64,000 nucleotides of DNA. Source: an uncultured Sphingomonas sp. GTDB lineage: Bacteria > Pseudomonadota > Alphaproteobacteria > Sphingomonadales > Sphingomonadaceae. Within the stretch, counting starts at the first letter, position 1, and each line of letters begins with the position of its first letter. Positions 17,315 through 24,240 of the stretch are shown here, one piece after another. The stretch spans positions 78,275-142,274 of the forward strand of contig NZ_CALMPA010000039.1 in the NCBI RefSeq assembly GCF_937871615.1, written 5' to 3'. The translations under genes and the position numbers were made by a program. The notes beneath the pieces are model-generated. The model was not told where the DNA came from and searched no databases. It was given only the letters and a program-made list of their open reading frames with translations.

Positions 17315-18595
17315 ATGACCACCGCCTATCTCCCCGGCTTCGGCAACCACCTCTCCACCGAAGCGGTGCCCGGCGCACTGCCGATCGGTCGCAATTCACC
17401 ACAGAAGCCGCCGTTCGGCCTCTATGCCGAGCAGCTTTCCGGCACCGCTTTCACCGCGCCGCGCGCCGAGAACCGCCGCTCATGGCTCTATCGCCTGCGT
17501 CCGTCTGCCGAGCATCCGCCGTTCGTCCGCTACGATGGCGCGCCGCGCTTTTCACCGGCGACCGTGGCGGGGCCGCTCGCGCCCAACCGGCTGCGCTGGG
17601 ATCCGATCGCCGCGTCGCCCGCCGGCACCGACCTGATCGACGGCATGACGACGATGCTCGCGAACGGCGACCCCGCGCATCTGGAGGGCGTCGCGCTGCA
17701 TCTCTACGCCGCCACGCGCGACATGGCCGAGCGCGTGTTCGTCAATGCCGATGGTGAAATGCTGTTCGTGCCGCAGGAGGGGCGGCTGGAGTTGCTGACC
17801 GAACTTGGCCGCGTCGAGGTATCCCCCGGTCAGATCGCGCTCGTGCCCCGCGGCGTGCGTTTCCGCGCATTGCTGCCCGATGGCGCCGCGCGCGGCTATG
17901 TCTGCGAAAATTACGGCGCGATGTTCCGCCTGCCCGATCTAGGCCCGATCGGCGCCAACGGCCTTGCCAATCCGCGCGATTTCGAAACGCCGGTCGCGTG
18001 GTTCGAGGATCGCGACGCGTGCGTCGAGGTGATCCAGAAGTATCTCGGCCATTTGTGGCGCACCGAATTACGCCACTCGCCGCTCGACGTGGTGGCGTGG
18101 CACGGCAATCTCGCGCCCTGGCGTTACGATCTTGCGCGATTCAACACGATCAACACCGTGAGCTTCGATCATCCCGATCCGTCGATCTTCACCGTGCTCA
18201 CCTCGCCCAGCGACGTGCACGGGCGGGCCAACGCCGATTTCGTGATCTTCCCGCCGCGCTGGATGGTCGCGGAGGGCACGTTCCGCCCGCCATGGTTCCA
18301 CCGCAACGTGATGTCGGAGGCGATGGGGCTTATAACCGGCGCCTATGACGCGAAGGCGGAAGGGTTCAGCCCCGGCGGCCTCTCGCTCCACAACATGCTG
18401 TCGGGCCACGGCCCGGACAAGGCGACGTGGGAGGCCGCGTCGAACGCCGCGCTCCAGCCGCACAAGATCACCGGCACGATGGCCTTCATGCTCGAAAGCT
18501 GCTGGCCCTATCGCCCGACCGATTTCGCGCAGGCCCATGCCCAGCCCGATTACGACGAATGCTGGGCCGATTTCCCCAAGGCGATTTTGCCCTGA
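17315..18595 (+). CDS. hmgA: Homogentisate 1,2-dioxygenase
   Basis: The 426-residue iron dioxygenase opens the homogentisate ring to maleylacetoacetate. The N-terminus [19 protein letters not shown] is diagnostic, and the C-terminal half holds the metal site region with [30 protein letters not shown] and [12 protein letters not shown]. It follows hppD by 119 bases; ATG 17315 has AAGGAAAGCAATAGG upstream. Its product would go to maleylacetoacetate isomerase, not recognised in this window, and then to the fumarylacetoacetase at 28878. Confidence 0.97.
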   Translation: MTTAYLPGFGNHLSTEAVPGALPIGRNSPQKPPFGLYAEQLSGTAFTAPRAENRRSWLYRLRPSAEHPPFVRYDGAPRFSPATVAGPLAPNRLRWDPIAASPAGTDLIDGMTTMLANGDPAHLEGVALHLYAATRDMAERVFVNADGEMLFVPQEGRLELLTELGRVEVSPGQIALVPRGVRFRALLPDGAARGYVCENYGAMFRLPDLGPIGANGLANPRDFETPVAWFEDRDACVEVIQKYLGHLWRTELRHSPLDVVAWHGNLAPWRYDLARFNTINTVSFDHPDPSIFTVLTSPSDVHGRANADFVIFPPRWMVAEGTFRPPWFHRNVMSEAMGLITGAYDAKAEGFSPGGLSLHNMLSGHGPDKATWEAASNAALQPHKITGTMAFMLESCWPYRPTDFAQAHAQPDYDECWADFPKAILP

Positions 18596-18942
18596 GCGAG
18601 CGCCTTTCCGCCACGCCGCCCGGCATCGCGCTCGGCCCGCTTGACCAGATCGCCGACGGCGCGGCGCGCAATTTCGTGATCGAGATGCGCGCCGGACGGT
18701 TCCACGGTTTCGTCGTGCGGCGCGGGCGCGATGCGTTCGGCTATGTCGATCGCTGCCCGCATATGGGCCTGCCGCTGGCGCAGACGCTCGACGATTATGT
18801 CACGGGCGGGATGATCGCGTGTAGCTGGCACGGCGCGGTGTTCGATATCGCAAGCGGCAAATGCCTTGGCGGCCCCTGCCCCGGCGCCACGCTGACGGCG
18901 TGGCCCGTCGCGGTGCGGGACGGCGCGATCGTTACCGCCTGA
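18592..18942 (+). CDS. Rieske [2Fe-2S] ferredoxin-like protein
   Basis: The 116-residue protein carries a Rieske cluster motif, C55-P-H57 and C77-S-W-H80, with GGP and [11 protein letters not shown] downstream. It looks like a small electron-transfer or regulatory Rieske protein of the kind found beside hmgA in some proteobacteria. No ATG, GTG or TTG suits its N-terminus. The best start is a CTG at 18592 that overlaps the hmgA stop (CTGA), with AAGG about ten bases upstream. A start at an internal GTG (18676) would leave a shorter protein that still contains the cluster. The electron partner is unknown. Confidence 0.85.
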   Translation: MSERLSATPPGIALGPLDQIADGAARNFVIEMRAGRFHGFVVRRGRDAFGYVDRCPHMGLPLAQTLDDYVTGGMIACSWHGAVFDIASGKCLGGPCPGATLTAWPVAVRDGAIVTA

Positions 18943-19008
18943 CCCAATATGTTGCGATTTCGTGACGGACGAGGCATTCTGCCCCGTTGCTATGGAGGCA
19001 CGGGCAAG

Positions 19009-19911
19009 ATGGCGAAGGTTTCGGCCAACGGTATCGAGATCGCATATGACGAGTTCGGCGCGAAGGATGCGCCTGCAGTGCTCATGATTATGGGGCTCGG
19101 CGCACAACTCGTGCGCTGGCCGATGAGCCTCGTCGATGCGCTGGTCGCGCGCGGCTATCGCGTGATCCGCTTTGACAATCGCGATTGCGGCCTTTCCACC
19201 AAGTTCGATGCCGCTGGAACGCCCAGCCTTGCGCTGATGGCGGTTTCGCGCGTGCTGCGTCGGCCGGTGCGCGCGCCCTATTCCCTCTCCGACATGGCGG
19301 CGGATGCCGCCGGGCTGCTCGATGCGCTGGGTATCGAGCGGGCGCATATCATGGGCGCGTCGATGGGCGGCATGATCGCGCAGCTTTTCGCGGCTAACTG
19401 GCCGGAGCGCACATTGTCGCTCACCTCGATCATGTCCTCCACGGGCAATCCCGCGCTGCCCGGCGCATCATTGCAGGCGATGGCTATCCTGCTGCGCCGC
19501 CCGCGCGGCAGCGATCCGGCCGCGATCGTCGCGCATGGCGTGAAGGCATCGAAGGTGGTCGGCGCGCGTTTCCAGGAAAACGAGGCGCTGATGGCCGAGC
19601 GTTACCGCGAGGAGGTGACGCGCAACCATGAGCCTGCGGGTTTCATCCGGCAGATGGCGGCGATCCTCGCCGATGGCGACCGGCGCGAGCGGCTAAAGAC
19701 GATCACCGCGCCCACCGTCGTCGTGCATGGCGTGGATGATCCGCTGGTGCCGATCGCCGGCGGACGCGACACCGCCGCGAGCATCCGCGGCGCCCGGCTG
19801 GTTGAAGTGCCCGGCATGGGCCACACTTTGCCGCCGCAGGTCATCCCGGCGGTTGTAGCGGCGTTCGAGAGCGTCGCGCGCCCGGCAGACCGCTTCGCCC
19901 GCGCAGCCTGA
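19009..19911 (+). CDS. Alpha/beta hydrolase
   Basis: The 300-residue protein has the alpha/beta hydrolase fold: the strand-turn region VLMIMGLGAQLVRW, RVIRFDNRDCGLSTKFD, the nucleophile elbow GASMGGM with the catalytic Ser, GVDDPLVP with the acidic residue, and GMGHTLP with the catalytic His. Substrates of this group are varied esters. The start at 19009 has GGAGG about ten bases upstream; an ATG at 18949 is less likely. It follows the Rieske gene by 66 bases and may belong to the same transcript, but no link to tyrosine breakdown can be read from it. Confidence 0.9.
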   Translation: MAKVSANGIEIAYDEFGAKDAPAVLMIMGLGAQLVRWPMSLVDALVARGYRVIRFDNRDCGLSTKFDAAGTPSLALMAVSRVLRRPVRAPYSLSDMAADAAGLLDALGIERAHIMGASMGGMIAQLFAANWPERTLSLTSIMSSTGNPALPGASLQAMAILLRRPRGSDPAAIVAHGVKASKVVGARFQENEALMAERYREEVTRNHEPAGFIRQMAAILADGDRRERLKTITAPTVVVHGVDDPLVPIAGGRDTAASIRGARLVEVPGMGHTLPPQVIPAVVAAFESVARPADRFARAA

Positions 19912-19929
19912 GCCGCGCGGGCGCGGACA

Positions 19930-20916
19930 TCACAGCCGTACCAGCATTTTTCCTGTGTTGCCGCCGGTGAACAGGCCGCGAAACGCGGTCGGCATCGCCT
20001 CGATCCCGTCATGGATCGTTTCGTGGCGCTGGAGCTTCCCCGCCTGCAACAACGCACTCATGTCGCGATAGAATTCCCCCACGCGCCCGATGAAATCGCT
20101 GACGATGAAGCCGCGGATATTGATCCGCGCGCCGATCACCTTGGCGAGATAGCGCAGCTCCTGCGGCTTCCCGTCATTATAGATGTCGATCATGCCACAG
20201 ATCGCGAAGCGCGCATTCATCCGCGCGGCTAGCAGCGCGGCATCAAGATGTTCGCCGCCGACGTTATCGAAATAAACGTCGATGCCCTCCGGCGCCGCTT
20301 CCATCAGCCCGCGCGTGACCGAGCCCGCCTTGTAATCAATCACATGATCCGCGCCGATTGATTTCACCCAGGCGCACTTTTCCGCGCCGCCGGCCGAGCC
20401 GATCACCGTCATGCCCTTCGCCTTGGCGACCTGCACCACCGTCGAGCCGACCGCGCCCGCCGCCGCGGAGACGAACACCACATCCCCCGGCTTCGCGGCC
20501 GCGATATCCAGCAACCCGAAATAAGCGGTTGTGCCGGGCATACCAAGTTGGCCCAGATATGCCTGATCCTCCACGCCCAGATCGGGCAGCTTCTGCGCCT
20601 CGCCGGCGTTCAGCACCGCTTCTTCGCGCCAGCCGAGCATATGCTGCACCTTCGCGCCCACCGGCAGATCGGCGTTCCGGCTTTCCACCACTTCGCCCAC
20701 CGCACCGCCCTGCATCGGCTCGCCGAGCGCGAACGGCGGGACATAGCTTTTCACGTCGTTCATCCGCCCGCGCATATAGGGATCGACCGACAGCCAGCGG
20801 TTGGCGACGCGAACCTGCCCCTCACCAAGCGGCGCGGACGGCAAATCCAGCAATGCGAAATTGCCATCCTCCGGCATTCCCGACGGACGCGATTTCAAGC
20901 TCCAGGCACGCGGCAT
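19930..20916 (-). CDS. NADP-dependent oxidoreductase of the CurA/leukotriene B4 dehydrogenase type
   Basis: The 328-residue medium-chain reductase lacks the zinc ligands of alcohol dehydrogenases. It starts PRAWSLKSRPSGMPEDGNF and has SVDPYMRGRMND near residue 50, typical of the CurA/prostaglandin-reductase group. The Rossmann motif is AAAGAVGSTVVQVAKAKG, followed by IDVYFDNVGGEHLDAAL. Such enzymes reduce alpha,beta-unsaturated carbonyls with NADPH. ATG 20916 has AGAGGA upstream; the longer frame is not coding. It converges with the hydrolase gene. Confidence 0.93.
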   Translation of the reverse strand: MPRAWSLKSRPSGMPEDGNFALLDLPSAPLGEGQVRVANRWLSVDPYMRGRMNDVKSYVPPFALGEPMQGGAVGEVVESRNADLPVGAKVQHMLGWREEAVLNAGEAQKLPDLGVEDQAYLGQLGMPGTTAYFGLLDIAAAKPGDVVFVSAAAGAVGSTVVQVAKAKGMTVIGSAGGAEKCAWVKSIGADHVIDYKAGSVTRGLMEAAPEGIDVYFDNVGGEHLDAALLAARMNARFAICGMIDIYNDGKPQELRYLAKVIGARINIRGFIVSDFIGRVGEFYRDMSALLQAGKLQRHETIHDGIEAMPTAFRGLFTGGNTGKMLVRL

Positions 20917-21041
20917 CGCTCTTATCCTCTCTCGCTGATTTTGAGCATCCGGTATGGCGCACGCGGCGGCAAAGACAAGAGCGAAGCACCCGCACGCGCA
21001 CCGCACCAACCATTATCGGCGGGTGACGCGCGGGCCGAGGT

Positions 21042-21944
21042 TCAGAGGCGGCGATCCCATCTGCCGCCGCGATCGCCGCCGCCGTAGCGTGCCTGATCGC
21101 GATCCTCATCGCGCCAATGCTGTTTCACATCCTCCACCGTCTTGATGAGCGTCACCCGAGTGTCCACCTCCGCGATCCAGCCCGATGGGATCGAATGATG
21201 CCGGCCACCGGCATCCGCATCGCTTTTCGTCAGCACGATATGATCGCCCCGCACCTTGTCGACGGTGCCGACATGCGCGCCGTCCATACCGACGACCTCC
21301 ATATGCTCGACCACCCGGCCCAGCGAGTCGCGCTGTGTCTGGCGATTGGCGCGCCAGTTGATGAACTCCTGCTCGAACTTCACCCGGTTTTCCCGGCGAA
21401 ATTCCTCATAATCGCGGTCCAGCGCGGCGATCTGCGCGTCGCGCCAATCGCCGTAATGAACGTCATCGCGGCTCGCCGGCGCCCCGCCGAAACGCTCGTC
21501 CGACCACATATCGGCCTGCCGCCGGCGCTCGGCATTCTCGTCACCGAACCAGGAGCGGACCTCATCCCCCGCGCGCGCCAGGAATCCGCGATCGCGATAA
21601 TCGTCGTCCCGCGCCGAGCGCGCATAACGGATGCCGCGATCGCGATGACGCGCGGCATGGCGCTCATCGTCGTCCCAGTCGCGGCGGTGGCCGACATCCT
21701 CGAACCGGCGTCCGCCCGATGCGTAGCTGCCGTGATATTCGGGCAGCGGGGCTTCCGGGCCATAGCGCTCGCGCTCGAACCGGGCGCGATCGGCGTCAGC
21801 CATCCCGGCGGCGAGATATTCGCGCGCGCTGGAATAGCTATAGTCGCGTCCGGATCCGTAATCGCGACCGAAATTCGATGGATCGCCACGGCGCGGATTG
21901 CGATCGTAGCGCATCGCTTTCTCGCCAAAAAATTCGTAGCTCAT
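21042..21944 (-). CDS. SWFGD/DUF2171 domain protein, Arg/Asp-rich
   Basis: The 300-residue protein has a low-complexity N-terminal half rich in Arg, Asp, Gly and Tyr. It is followed by a SWFGDENAERRR segment near residue 115, a motif seen in sphingomonad SWFGD proteins. The C-terminus matches DUF2171: VVGMDGAHVGTVDKVRGDHI, LTKSDADAGG and HSIPSGWIAEVD. It has no signal peptide, so it is probably cytoplasmic. Proteins of this type are often stress-related, but that is general. ATG 21944 has GGAGGG upstream. It ends in a basic, Gly-rich tail (YGGGDRGGRWDRRL). Confidence 0.85.
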   Translation of the reverse strand: MSYEFFGEKAMRYDRNPRRGDPSNFGRDYGSGRDYSYSSAREYLAAGMADADRARFERERYGPEAPLPEYHGSYASGGRRFEDVGHRRDWDDDERHAARHRDRGIRYARSARDDDYRDRGFLARAGDEVRSWFGDENAERRRQADMWSDERFGGAPASRDDVHYGDWRDAQIAALDRDYEEFRRENRVKFEQEFINWRANRQTQRDSLGRVVEHMEVVGMDGAHVGTVDKVRGDHIVLTKSDADAGGRHHSIPSGWIAEVDTRVTLIKTVEDVKQHWRDEDRDQARYGGGDRGGRWDRRL

Positions 21945-22194
21945 CGCTTTCCCTCCAGGAAAATAGGCGTTGTCGCCACGCTTTCCGCCCACACTTGTCG
22001 CGAGCGGGCATCGCTATGCGAAAAAGCGCCGGAAACCATTATTGTTCCATATGTTACACTTGCGTATCAAATGCTGGACGCACAGCGAAAACGCGTGCCT
22101 GCGGGTAAAGTTTGCCCGTGTCGCACGAGAGGCGTTGCATCGCCGCAAAGAGGTCGCTAAGGGCGTCGCTCCCGGCGCAAGCCGGAGACCGGGC

Positions 22195-22270
22195 GGGGCC
22201 GTAGCTCAGATGGGAGAGCGCTGCAATCGCACTGCAGAGGTCAGGGGTTCGATTCCCCTCGGCTCCACCA
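22195..22270 (+). tRNA. tRNA-Ala (anticodon CGC)
   Basis: This is a 76-base cloverleaf. The acceptor GGGGCCG pairs with CGGCTCC, with one G-U. The D-arm is GCTCAGATGGGAGAGC. The anticodon stem CTGCA/TGCAG encloses the loop ATCGCAC, so the anticodon is CGC, reading GCG. The T-arm is AGGGGTTCGATTCCCCT. The CCA end is encoded. The gene is intact, and no integrase or duplicated tRNA end lies beside it. Confidence 0.97.
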
Positions 22271-22442
22271 CCCGCCCGATTTTCTCGATATCGCCCGATG
22301 CGATCACGCGGCCACGCTCGGGGGCGATCCCTGCGCGCAAAATCAATTCGTGCATTGACCATCCGCCCCGGCGGGTGATGATGCGATCCCGACGCGGAAG
22401 CGCCCGCCCGAACGGGCATACGGAAAGGCAGGCAATCCAAAG

Positions 22443-23201
22443 ATGAGCGATAACGATCTGCCGGAAGCGATCCCTGCGTCGACTTTGGTGATTTTCCGCG
22501 CCGCCCCCGGCGCGCCGGAATTGCTGATGGTCGAACGCGCCAAGGCGATGGTGTTCGCCGGGGGCGCGATGGTGTTTCCCGGTGGCCGGGTGGATGCGGG
22601 CGATCATGCGCTCGCCCTGCGCTTCGGCGGCGGCGAGGAAGCAGCCGCGCGCATCGCCGCGATCCGCGAGACGATCGAGGAGGCCGGGCTGCCGGTGGGG
22701 TTGAAGAATCGCCTGCCCGTCGATGCGCTGGAGGCGATGCGCGGCGGGCTTCACGCGGGCAAGCCCTTCGCCGAGGTGCTGGCGGAAGCAGGTGCGGAGC
22801 TTGATCTTGAGCCGCTCGTCCCCTGGGCGCGCTGGCTGCCCGCCCATGCCCATATGCGGCGCTTCGACACGCGTTTCTACCTCGCGGAACTGCCGGCTGA
22901 CGCGCCCCGCGCGACGGTCGACGCGACCGAGAATGTCCGGCTGGTATGGGCAACCGCGCAATCGGTGCTGGACGATGCCGACGCGGGCAAGCTCGCGATC
23001 ATCTTCCCGACGCGGCGCAATCTGGAGCGGCTGGCCCAGTTCGGCAGCTTCGCCGACGCCGCCACCCACGCCAACAGCACGCCGGTCTGCACGATCACGC
23101 CATGGGTGGAGCAACGCGACGGGGAGCAGCATCTCTGCATCCCCGACGACGCCGGCTATCCGGTGACATCCGAGCCGATCGACGGCGCGATGCGCGGCTG
23201 A
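22443..23201 (+). CDS. NUDIX hydrolase, NUDT19-like
   Basis: The 252-residue protein has a NUDIX domain from residue about 10. GGAMVFPGGRVDAGDH leads into the helix RIAAIRETIEEAGLPV, giving the GX5EX7REUXEEXGU box with an insertion of about 25 residues between the glycine and REXXEE parts. Such split boxes are typical of the NUDT7/NUDT19-like CoA-type hydrolases. It probably cleaves a nucleoside diphosphate-linked compound, possibly an acyl-CoA. It stands alone after tRNA-Ala, on the same strand. Confidence 0.88.
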   Translation: MSDNDLPEAIPASTLVIFRAAPGAPELLMVERAKAMVFAGGAMVFPGGRVDAGDHALALRFGGGEEAAARIAAIRETIEEAGLPVGLKNRLPVDALEAMRGGLHAGKPFAEVLAEAGAELDLEPLVPWARWLPAHAHMRRFDTRFYLAELPADAPRATVDATENVRLVWATAQSVLDDADAGKLAIIFPTRRNLERLAQFGSFADAATHANSTPVCTITPWVEQRDGEQHLCIPDDAGYPVTSEPIDGAMRG

Positions 23202-23216
23202 TACGCGCCAACGCGA

Positions 23217-23768
23217 TCAGTGCGGCAGCGCGCCTTCCTCCACTTTCTCCACCCAATGCGGGAAGAAACTGGGCTGGCGGGATGACCAGCCCGATGCGGT
23301 GGCGGCGGCCTCGCTGATCGACTGGAGCAGCTTGCGGCGCAATTCGGGATGGAGGTGCGGCAACGCGGCGGCGGCGCAGAACGCACCCGGCAGCCACGGC
23401 CTGACGTTCGCGCCGATCAGCCGCTCGTAAAGGAAGCGATAGGCCGAGAAGGTCAGCAGCCGCCCCTGCCCCAGATCGAAGGCGGTGATGGTGATGAGCG
23501 GCGCCAGAAACGCTTCGACGCGATCGAGCCCGCTGTCATCGGGGATCAACGCGCGGATTTCGGGGAGACGCTCATAATGATGCGCCTGTGCGCGGATGCT
23601 CGCCGCCTCAACCACATCGCGCGACCAGCGCGCCAGCGCATCCTCGCGATCCAGGCCGATATCGAGCGCGCGCCGGATATAACGCTGCGTCGATGCGGCG
23701 AACCCGGCGAACTCCTTCATTTCGGCCAGCGCCATCGCACCTTCCGCCGGCTTCATCCTGGCACTCAT
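23217..23768 (-). CDS. Uncharacterised 183-aa helical protein
   Basis: I do not recognise a family. The protein is predicted to be mostly helical and soluble, with no signal peptide. The first half contains EFAGFAASTQRYIRRALD, then DREDALARWSRDVVEAASI. The second half is hydrophobic and Pro/Ala-rich, with NVRPWLPGAFCAAAALPHLH, then PELRRKLLQSI, and closes PSFFPHWVEKVEEGALPH. The length and codon use look like a real chromosomal gene. It converges with the NUDIX gene, 15 bases apart. Confidence 0.7.
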   Translation of the reverse strand: MSARMKPAEGAMALAEMKEFAGFAASTQRYIRRALDIGLDREDALARWSRDVVEAASIRAQAHHYERLPEIRALIPDDSGLDRVEAFLAPLITITAFDLGQGRLLTFSAYRFLYERLIGANVRPWLPGAFCAAAALPHLHPELRRKLLQSISEAAATASGWSSRQPSFFPHWVEKVEEGALPH

Positions 23769-23954
23769 CGATCCACCTCGTCTCGTACCAATCGAGCAGG
23801 ATCATCATGCGCCGGGATGGTTAACCCTTCCCTTAACGCCGTGATGTCCGGCGTTAATGATTGAATCACGGAGCCCGCGCCGCGACAACAAGCGAGCGAC
23901 GAACCGAGGGATTTTGTTGCTTTTGAATGTCATGGTGCGCCTTTTGCGCAACAA

Positions 23955-24179
23955 TCACGCATCCTGCTGGCGCTCCGCTTCCTCGCTATAGCCAGACGAT
24001 GGCGCGGGATCGTGGCTATGTCGCGGCTGGATCGTCGACGGCGTATCAGATGCGTCCATCGACTCATCCAGCCCCACATCGAGCTTGGCCTGCTTGTCCG
24101 AAGGATTTTCCCGCAAACGCCGGGCGATCGACGCGTCCTGCCCGGCATCCTGCCGGGGATCGTGGCTTTCGGGGGGCAT
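23955..24179 (-). CDS. Small acidic conserved protein with DESMDASD motif
   Basis: The 74-residue hydrophilic protein contains DAGQDASIARRL and DVGLDESMDASDTPSTIQP, then HDPAPSSGY. This composition and the DESMDASD motif recur in small unannotated sphingomonad proteins, as I recall them. It is likely disordered and cytoplasmic. RBS AGGAG lies a few bases before ATG 24179. An EcfG-type promoter (GGAAC-N16-CGTT on the minus strand) lies about 28-52 bases upstream, which suggests general-stress induction. Function is unknown. Confidence 0.75.
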   Translation of the reverse strand: MPPESHDPRQDAGQDASIARRLRENPSDKQAKLDVGLDESMDASDTPSTIQPRHSHDPAPSSGYSEEAERQQDA

Positions 24180-24206
24180 CGCTATCTCCTGATCTGTCGA
24201 GGAAAG

Positions 24207-24231
24207 AACGATGGAATGCTCGGCGCGTTCC
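24207..24231 (-). promoter_or_regulatory. Putative EcfG (general stress sigma) promoter
   Basis: On the minus strand, GGAAC (24231-24227) and CGTT (24210-24207) are separated by 16 bases. This fits the -35/-10 pattern of alphaproteobacterial EcfG sigma factors. The expected start site is about 20 bases before the ATG of the DESMDASD protein. The short motif could occur by chance, but its spacing and position are good. Confidence 0.55.
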
Positions 24232-24240
24232 TGCCCTTGT

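Noticed and set aside
22271-22442. tRNA-Ala flank as a possible integration site
   Set aside because: No integrase, repeated tRNA 3' end or island boundary is visible nearby.
22206-22953. Minus-strand frames across tRNA-Ala reading 'EPRGIEPLTS' and 'GNRTPDL'
   Set aside because: These are the well-known false translations of a tRNA-Ala gene; the tRNA is complete on the plus strand.
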